From the NCBI GenBank assembly GCA_030638305.1, contig DAOWEW010000124.1, forward strand, positions 1-10,597: a DNA stretch of 10,597 nt, written 5' to 3'. Below the pieces are notes generated by a model, which worked only from the letters and a program-made list of their open reading frames with translations, was not told the origin of the DNA and ran no database searches. Source of the stretch: Desulfobacteraceae bacterium (lineage in GTDB: Bacteria; Desulfobacterota; Desulfobacteria; Desulfobacterales; ETH-SRB1). Numbering within the stretch: the stretch's first letter is position 1; every line of letters starts with the position of its first letter. The position numbers and the translations under genes were made by a program. Below are positions 6,123 to 10,597 of this stretch, one piece after another.

Positions 6123-6974
6123 CTATCTGCTTAACTCTTTTGAGCGTCTTGCGGCTGCCTCAATGGCCTCTATTATATTTTGTTTAACTTTCTTTTTTTC
6201 CAAAATCTTAAAAGCGGCTTCAGTAGTACCACCGGGAGAAGTCACTTTTCTACGAAGGATTTCAGGCAATTCATTGCTTTCTTCCATGAGCTTAAGGGCA
6301 CCATGTATAGTTGCAACTGTCAGCATGGCGGCCTTATCCCGCTCCAGCCCGACTTTGATACCTCCCTCTATCATAGCTTCAACAATATAAAAAACATATG
6401 CGGGCCCTGATCCGGAAAGAGCGGTCACTGCATCCAGATCTTCTTCTTTAAATTCAATTACTTTACCGATAGCCTTTAGAATTATTTTTATTGTTTTCAC
6501 ATCTTCCGGTTCGGCATATTTATTAGCACTCATTCCGGATATTCCTGCCAGGACAAGGGCCGGCGTATTTGGCATTACTCTTATTATCGGCAATCTTTCT
6601 CTGGATTCATTATTAAGAGAATTGTAAAGCAAATCTTCAATTTTACGCAAAGGAATTCCCGCCGCAATAGAAATAACTATCTTTCGATCCGGTATCCGGT
6701 AGCCTTTATGCTCAGAAATTTTTGAAAGAACCTGATATATATGCTGAGGTTTTACAGCAATAACTACAATCTCACATTCCGAAAAAACTTTAAAATTATC
6801 TTTTATTACAGAAATGCCATAATTCTTATTAAGACTATCAAGCCGCTTTTCACTTATATCGCTTGTATAAATCATTGATGGAGAAAAAATTCCGGTCCGG
6901 ATAAGAGCGCCCACAAAAGCTTCTCCCATGTTTCCGGCACCAATAAAACCAATTTTCTTGTTAATTTTCGACAT
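6123..6974 (-). CDS. proC: Pyrroline-5-carboxylate reductase
   Basis: This enzyme carries out the last step of proline synthesis, reducing 1-pyrroline-5-carboxylate with NAD(P)H in the cytoplasm. The 283-residue length is normal. It has the Rossmann loop IGFIGAGNMGEA (8-19), AVKPQ (73-77), RVMPNTPA (132-139), the P5C-reductase signature ALSGSGPAYVF (185-195) and VTSPGGTTEAA (244-254). The C-terminal AARRSKEL is also typical. GAAGGAGG stands four bases before the ATG, and a strong promoter lies at 7035-7064. In many bacteria proC sits in the same direction with yggT and divIVA; here it points away from them. Confidence 0.97.
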   Translation of the reverse strand: MSKINKKIGFIGAGNMGEAFVGALIRTGIFSPSMIYTSDISEKRLDSLNKNYGISVIKDNFKVFSECEIVVIAVKPQHIYQVLSKISEHKGYRIPDRKIVISIAAGIPLRKIEDLLYNSLNNESRERLPIIRVMPNTPALVLAGISGMSANKYAEPEDVKTIKIILKAIGKVIEFKEEDLDAVTALSGSGPAYVFYIVEAMIEGGIKVGLERDKAAMLTVATIHGALKLMEESNELPEILRRKVTSPGGTTEAAFKILEKKKVKQNIIEAIEAAARRSKELSR

Positions 6975-7034
6975 ATTGCCTCCTTCACCGTAAACCGTGA
7001 ACAGTTATATGTTTTCGCTGTACATAGGGACCGG

Positions 7035-7064
7035 ATTGTAACGATTGTACCTTTGATGTGTCAA
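7035..7064 (-). promoter_or_regulatory. Strong sigma70-type promoter of proC
   Basis: TTGACA (7064-7059, 6 of 6) and TACAAT (7040-7035, 5 of 6) are 18 bases apart on the minus strand. On the plus strand GATTGTA occurs twice in tandem (7034-7040 and 7043-7049) across the -10 and spacer, a possible regulator site. The leader is about 55 bases. Confidence 0.6.
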
Positions 7065-7083
7065 TGCTTTTACATGAAATATC

Positions 7084-7112
7084 TTGACTTATCCTTAAGA
7101 ATATATTTAGAT
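7084..7112 (+). promoter_or_regulatory. Candidate promoter of the yggT-divIVA-pilT operon
   Basis: TTGACT (7084-7089) and TTAGAT (7107-7112) are spaced 17 bases apart, about 70 bases before yggT. The -35 is good and the -10 poor, so this is tentative. It lies back to back with the proC promoter. Confidence 0.3.
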
Positions 7113-7183
7113 TTTCTATCTATTTTCTTGATACACTATCATTATTTCATCCACGTCCCTAATAAATAAAGAGGCCTGTATTT

Positions 7184-7483
7184 ATGTATATAATTGGATA
7201 TTTGTTTATGGCAATTGCAAAGATTCTTGATCTTGTTTTACTTATATTCATGTGGATTATTATAGGAAGAGCAATACTGTCCTGGGTCAGCCCGGATCCC
7301 TTCAATCCTATTGTCCGTTTTATCAATAATGTTACGGAACCTGTTTTATCTCGCATCCGTGCATTAATACCACTTAATTTTGGAGGTATGGATTTCTCTC
7401 CAATCATTGTCCTGCTTGGAGTGATGTTCTTGCGAAGCTTTGTCGTAAACAGCTTGATGAGACTGTCTGCTAATTTATTATAA
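7184..7483 (+). CDS. yggT: YggT-family integral membrane protein
   Basis: This 99-residue protein has the typical YggT layout: a membrane helix (about 5-27), then the conserved ILSWVSPDPFNPIVRFINN (31-49) and TEPVLSRIRALIP (51-63), then a second helix (about 72-92). YggT/YlmG proteins sit in the inner membrane. They are linked by genome context to cell division and osmotic stress, and to thylakoid or nucleoid distribution in plastids, but the biochemical role is unclear. GAGG lies nine bases before the ATG. It is first in the plus-strand run, with a 13-base gap to the DivIVA-domain gene, a pairing seen widely in bacteria. Confidence 0.93.
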   Translation: MYIIGYLFMAIAKILDLVLLIFMWIIIGRAILSWVSPDPFNPIVRFINNVTEPVLSRIRALIPLNFGGMDFSPIIVLLGVMFLRSFVVNSLMRLSANLL

Positions 7484-7496
7484 TATATGGTGCAAT

Positions 7497-7997
7497 ATGA
7501 AAACAACACCACTTGATATTCAACAACAACAGTTCAAGGTTAAATTTAGAGGATTTGATATCCATGAGGTAGATAAATTCCTTGAACAAATGTCCGACAC
7601 TTTTGCTTCATTGCGACAGGAAAACGAAAACCTGCATGAGAAAGTTAGAAGGCTAAAGCTTGAAAGCCAGGGGTATAAGGAACGCGAAGAAACCTTTAAG
7701 CGCGCTATGCTTAATTCTCAAAAAGTTCTTGAGCAGATGAAAGAAAATGCTCGAAAATCGGCTGAATTAATCATAGCCGACGCAGAGGTCAGAGCGGAAA
7801 AAATACTCAACAGAGCACATAACAGGCTGGCGCAATTGCATGAAGATGTAGTTGAGCTTAAAAGGCAGCGCATGCAAATCGAAGTTCAAATCAGCTCTGT
7901 AATAGAGGCTCATTCAAAACTTCTTGAAATAGGAAAAGAAAGTATGGAAATATCGGATGAAGATGACTCTAAGTTAGAATTACTAAAAAAATTCTAA
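7497..7997 (+). CDS. divIVA: DivIVA-domain coiled-coil protein
   Basis: A 166-residue protein with the DivIVA N-terminal membrane-binding domain, TPLDIQQQQFKVKFRGFD then HEVDKFLEQM (residues 4-32). A long charged coiled coil runs from about 33 to 140, followed by an acidic end (EISDEDDSKLELL). DivIVA proteins gather at curved membrane, poles and division sites, and recruit partners there. In Gram-negative anaerobes the role of this homologue is little studied. The start has only a weak GGTG upstream, and close spacing to yggT suggests coupled expression. Placement directly before two pilus-retraction ATPase genes suggests a polar role, which is inference. Confidence 0.93.
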   Translation: MKTTPLDIQQQQFKVKFRGFDIHEVDKFLEQMSDTFASLRQENENLHEKVRRLKLESQGYKEREETFKRAMLNSQKVLEQMKENARKSAELIIADAEVRAEKILNRAHNRLAQLHEDVVELKRQRMQIEVQISSVIEAHSKLLEIGKESMEISDEDDSKLELLKKF

Positions 7998-8037
7998 TAA
8001 TTCAGGCGGTTATAAAATAAGGAGCGTGGGATAGCAA

Positions 8038-9120
8038 ATGGCAAAAATAGATGCGTTTTTCAAGTTGATGAATGATCAGGGCGCTTCAGATCTTCATCTT
8101 GTTGCAGGCCAACCACCCGCACTCAGAATAACGGGAGATATAGAAAGGGTCAAATATAAGACACTGGATACTGATGAGCTGAAAAGCATGCTCTATGAGA
8201 TTGCGCCCGAAGATAAGGTCAAGATATTTGAAGAGACCGGAGATGTTGACTTTGGCTATGAAATACCCGGTCTTGCCAGATACCGGGCAAATTTCTTTAT
8301 GCAGAAAAATGGTGCTGCTGCAGTTTTCAGAGAAATTCCAAATACAATATTGACCGCTGAACAGCTTGGCCTTCCTCCTGTAATACCCAGGCTGGCATCA
8401 CTTCCAAGAGGTCTTGTCGTAGTAACAGGCCCTACAGGCAGCGGCAAGTCGACTACACTGGCAGCCATAATTGATGTGGCAAACCATACCCGTAAGGATC
8501 ATATCATTACTGTCGAAGATCCGATCGAATTTGTTCATGAAAGCAAGGCTTGTATCGTAAACCACCGTGAGGTCGGTCTTCATACCAGGTCATTTAGCGC
8601 AGCCCTGCGCGGCGCTCTACGTGAGGATCCGGATATTATTCTGGTGGGTGAAATGAGGGATCTTGAAACTATATCGCTTGCCATAGAAGCTGCATCTACA
8701 GGACATCTTGTTTTCGGCACATTACATACTTCCAGCGCTGCTAAAACAGTTGATCGTATTATTGAGGTTTTTCCTGCAAGCGAACAGTCACAAATACGTT
8801 CCACGCTTTCTGACGGACTCAGAGCTATCATAGCACAGGTATTGTTTAAGAGAATTGATAAAAAAGGGCGTTGTGCCGCTCTTGACATATTGATTGCAAA
8901 TCCTGCGGTTAGAAATTTGATAAGAGAAGCAAAAACCTATCAGATTCCTTCAATGATTCAAACAGGAAAGAAATACGGCATGCAGCTTCTTGATGACGCT
9001 ATAATGGAAATGTGTAAAAAAAGAATGATAAGTCCTGAGGAAGCTTATTCCAAAGCTAATGATAAGTCAAAATTCAGGTCTTTGTTAAAGATCCCGCCTG
9101 CAGACTTCACCGAAGCATAG
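8038..9120 (+). CDS. pilT: Type IV pilus retraction ATPase PilT
   Basis: This hexameric cytoplasmic ATPase drives pilus depolymerisation, twitching and DNA uptake. The 360-residue protein has the PAS-like N-domain (ASDLHLVAGQPP, 16-27), Walker A GPTGSGKST (131-139), the Asp box ITVEDPIEF (157-165), Walker B IILVGEMRD (200-208, Glu205) and the His box GHLVFGTLHT (222-231). It also has AVRNLIRE (290-297), the form of the AIRNLIRE motif that marks PilT and is needed for retraction in studied PilTs. The lead-in holds AAGGAG 13 bases and GGGA seven bases before the ATG. It is 40 bases after the divIVA gene and 11 before the paralogue. No other pilus genes are in the window. Confidence 0.96.
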   Translation: MAKIDAFFKLMNDQGASDLHLVAGQPPALRITGDIERVKYKTLDTDELKSMLYEIAPEDKVKIFEETGDVDFGYEIPGLARYRANFFMQKNGAAAVFREIPNTILTAEQLGLPPVIPRLASLPRGLVVVTGPTGSGKSTTLAAIIDVANHTRKDHIITVEDPIEFVHESKACIVNHREVGLHTRSFSAALRGALREDPDIILVGEMRDLETISLAIEAASTGHLVFGTLHTSSAAKTVDRIIEVFPASEQSQIRSTLSDGLRAIIAQVLFKRIDKKGRCAALDILIANPAVRNLIREAKTYQIPSMIQTGKKYGMQLLDDAIMEMCKKRMISPEEAYSKANDKSKFRSLLKIPPADFTEA

Positions 9121-9131
9121 GATGGTTTGCT

Positions 9132-10295
9132 ATGAAAAAACAGGAAATTGATCATATACTGTCAAGAATGCTTGATGCCTTTGACAAGGTCTCGGACCTT
9201 AACATCACTGCCGGCAAGCCGTTTCAGGTAGAAAGTTCGGGCGAGCTTATCGGGGTAGAAATGGATCCTCCTTTTCATGAACTCACACCGTTTCAAACTG
9301 AAATTTTTGCTTTGAACCTGATCGACAATGACAAACGTCTTACAGATATTCTTCTGAGAGAGGGATCTTGCGATTTGTCTTATGAACTTCCAGGCAAAGC
9401 ACGTTTCAGGGTAAATATTTTTTCCCGGCAAAGCAACTACTCTATTGTTCTAAGAAAACTCGAAACCAAAATTCCAACATGCAAAGAACTGGCGCTACCC
9501 GAGGCATTCTATAAGATGGCTCAGGAAAAAAACGGAATTATTCTGGTGACAGGTTCTACTGGAAGCGGAAAATCTACTTCTCTGGCCGGAGTGCTTAATG
9601 AAATTAACGAAAGCAAATCAGTCCACGTAGTAACGCTTGAAGACCCTGTGGAATTTCAACACCCGCAAAAAAAGGCTACTTTCAACCAAAGGGAAATGGG
9701 AACCGATTTCGACAGTTTTGCCAGCGGCTTAAGAGCCGCTCTCCGCCAGGCTCCAAAGGTAATACTGGTTGGCGAGATGCGCGACAGGGAAACGGTTGAA
9801 ATCGGTCTAAGCGCGGCTGAAACTGGCCATCTGGTAGTAAGTACCTTGCACACAGTGGATGCTGGGCAAACCATTAATCGCATCCTTGGCATGTTCAATA
9901 CCGAGGAAGAGAAACAAATTCGCATCCGGCTTGCCGATACTGTCCGCTGGATCGTGTGCCAGAGACTTCTTCCCAAAGTAGGAGGCGGTCGTGTGGCAGC
10001 CTTTGAAATCATGGGATCCAACCTCAGAACTAAAGATACGATTTTGAACGGAGAATCCGAGGGAAAGACGTTTTACGAAATAATGCAGGCAGGAAAGGCC
10101 TTTGGTATGCTCAATTTTGATGATTATATCGTAAATCTGTACGAAGAAGGCCACATTACCGAAGAGACAGCGATGGCTTATGCTTCCCGTAAGGGTATGG
10201 TTGGCCGTGGAATAGACTCGTTAAAAAGTAATCGAGGCGAGACTACCACTGATATCGAAGAACTGGAAGTGGACATGGATTATAGAAAAACCTAA
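9132..10295 (+). CDS. PilT paralogue, PilU-like retraction ATPase
   Basis: This second secretion-type ATPase of 387 residues is diverged from its neighbour. It has a degenerate N-domain start (VSDLNITAGKPF, 20-31), Walker A GSTGSGKST (141-149), TLEDPVEF (168-175), Walker B VILVGEMRD (210-218, Glu215) and GHLVVSTLHT (232-241). All catalytic boxes are intact. The AIRNLIRE motif of PilT is absent (the region reads SNLRTKDTILNGES). The segment AFGMLNFDDYIVNLYEEG resembles PilU, as does the length (PilU about 380). The acidic tail TTTDIEELEVDMDYRKT is extra. PilU boosts PilT-driven retraction in other bacteria; by analogy these two may act together. AGGATGG overlaps the pilT stop and lies six bases before the ATG, indicating translational coupling. 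Confidence 0.9.
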   Translation: MKKQEIDHILSRMLDAFDKVSDLNITAGKPFQVESSGELIGVEMDPPFHELTPFQTEIFALNLIDNDKRLTDILLREGSCDLSYELPGKARFRVNIFSRQSNYSIVLRKLETKIPTCKELALPEAFYKMAQEKNGIILVTGSTGSGKSTSLAGVLNEINESKSVHVVTLEDPVEFQHPQKKATFNQREMGTDFDSFASGLRAALRQAPKVILVGEMRDRETVEIGLSAAETGHLVVSTLHTVDAGQTINRILGMFNTEEEKQIRIRLADTVRWIVCQRLLPKVGGGRVAAFEIMGSNLRTKDTILNGESEGKTFYEIMQAGKAFGMLNFDDYIVNLYEEGHITEETAMAYASRKGMVGRGIDSLKSNRGETTTDIEELEVDMDYRKT

Positions 10296-10509
10296 CCCGA
10301 CTTTCGCATTTTTTTCAGGCTAAATTTTTTCTTAAAATTGTAATTTGCAATAATATCAATTAGTTATGAAATTTCGGCAGTTTTTGCTAAAAATATAACC
10401 TGTTGATAATAAAGGTAATAAAATTAAGGGGTCAAATGTAGTGCCTGTATAAAGCGCTGCGAGATAAAAATATATCTTGACAAGATTCGTTATTTTATGT
10501 TCAGCTAAT

Positions 10510-10527
10510 CCTGATAATATCAGGAGG
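10510..10527 (+). promoter_or_regulatory. Hairpin overlapping the transposase ribosome binding site
   Basis: CCTGATA-A-TATCAGG (10510-10524) is a near-perfect dyad whose 3' arm shares bases with the strong Shine-Dalgarno AGGAGG (10522-10527). When folded in RNA it would hide part of the ribosome binding site. Confidence 0.45.
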
Positions 10528-10534
10528 TGGAGCA

Positions 10535-10597
10535 ATGTTTTTCAGAGAAGCAATTTCTAAAAATTCTAAGTCGCCCGTATTGCAATTGGTCGAAAAC
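10535..10597 (+). CDS. N-terminus of a probable DDE transposase, cut by window edge
   Basis: An ATG seven bases after a strong AGGAGG opens 21 codons that stay open to the end. The peptide begins MFFREAISKNSK and ends VLQLVEN. It resembles the start of IS1634/IS4-like transposases, which open with M-F-x-R then a Y-L-Q-L/I-V-E-N/S-x-R strand. With so few residues the family call is tentative; another gene type is possible. The excellent ribosome binding site makes real translation likely. Confidence 0.45.
   Translation, partial: MFFREAISKNSKSPVLQLVEN

Larger units (their letters stand above)
10428..10597 (+). mobile_element. Probable left end of an insertion sequence
   Basis: The sequence changes character at about 10428, where GGGGTCAAATGTAGTGCC would suit a terminal inverted repeat. 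It is followed by about 90 bases, an RBS hairpin, and the start of a transposase-like frame that runs off the window. The right end cannot be seen, so neither the boundary nor the IS family (IS1634/IS4-like suspected) is proved. The 130 bases before it (10296-10427) are AT-rich, with no gene or clear terminator after the PilU-like gene. Confidence 0.4.

Noticed and set aside
8256..10154. Long minus-strand open frames opposite the two ATPase genes (such as 8580-8888 and 9656-10021)
   Set aside because: They are complements of strongly conserved PilT-family coding sequence, with no ribosome binding sites or family motifs.
10296..10330. Terminator after the PilU-like gene near the T-run at 10310
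   Set aside because: The only stem available is about three pairs (CGA...TCG), too weak to support a call.

Overview
The window looks like ordinary chromosome of an anaerobic, AT-rich (roughly 40% GC by eye) Gram-negative bacterium, most likely a Desulfobacterota / former Deltaproteobacteria member. This rests on four things: an oxygen-independent class III ribonucleotide reductase with its radical-SAM activase, a YggT-DivIVA-PilT-PilU-like cluster, a lipoprotein of the ChaN type, and the overall protein style. The lineage is an inference; no marker gene is present.

Left part (1-4504): a purine nucleoside phosphorylase cut by the left edge (minus), then a 390-bp spacer with a probable pnp promoter and a small degenerate glutaredoxin-like fragment, then a LOG-family nucleotide phosphoribohydrolase (plus). 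Its 3' end overlaps, tail to tail, the 3' end of nrdG; nrdG lies directly downstream of nrdD on the minus strand. Together these genes concern nucleotide salvage and anaerobic dNTP synthesis.

Middle (4505-7183): the nrdD upstream region has a good sigma70-like promoter and a terminator-like hairpin that would stop transcripts arriving from the ChaN-like gene. It also holds a striking nested inverted repeat: a 48-bp perfect palindrome inside 18-bp perfect outer arms. Next come the ChaN-like lipoprotein gene (minus), a two-helix membrane protein of unknown function (plus) and proC (minus), whose strong promoter faces the next block.

Right part (7184-10295): a tight plus-strand run of yggT, divIVA, pilT and a second pilT/pilU-like ATPase gene, with gaps of 13, 40 and 11 bases. 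This suggests one operon joining a pole/division-site protein with pilus-retraction motors. The last 170 bases appear to be the left end of an insertion sequence, with the first 21 codons of a probable DDE transposase running off the edge. No tRNA, rRNA or CRISPR array was seen. I see no clearly new defence or metabolic system; the most noteworthy items are the nested palindromic element, the DivIVA-pilus ATPase operon, and the unknown two-helix membrane protein.
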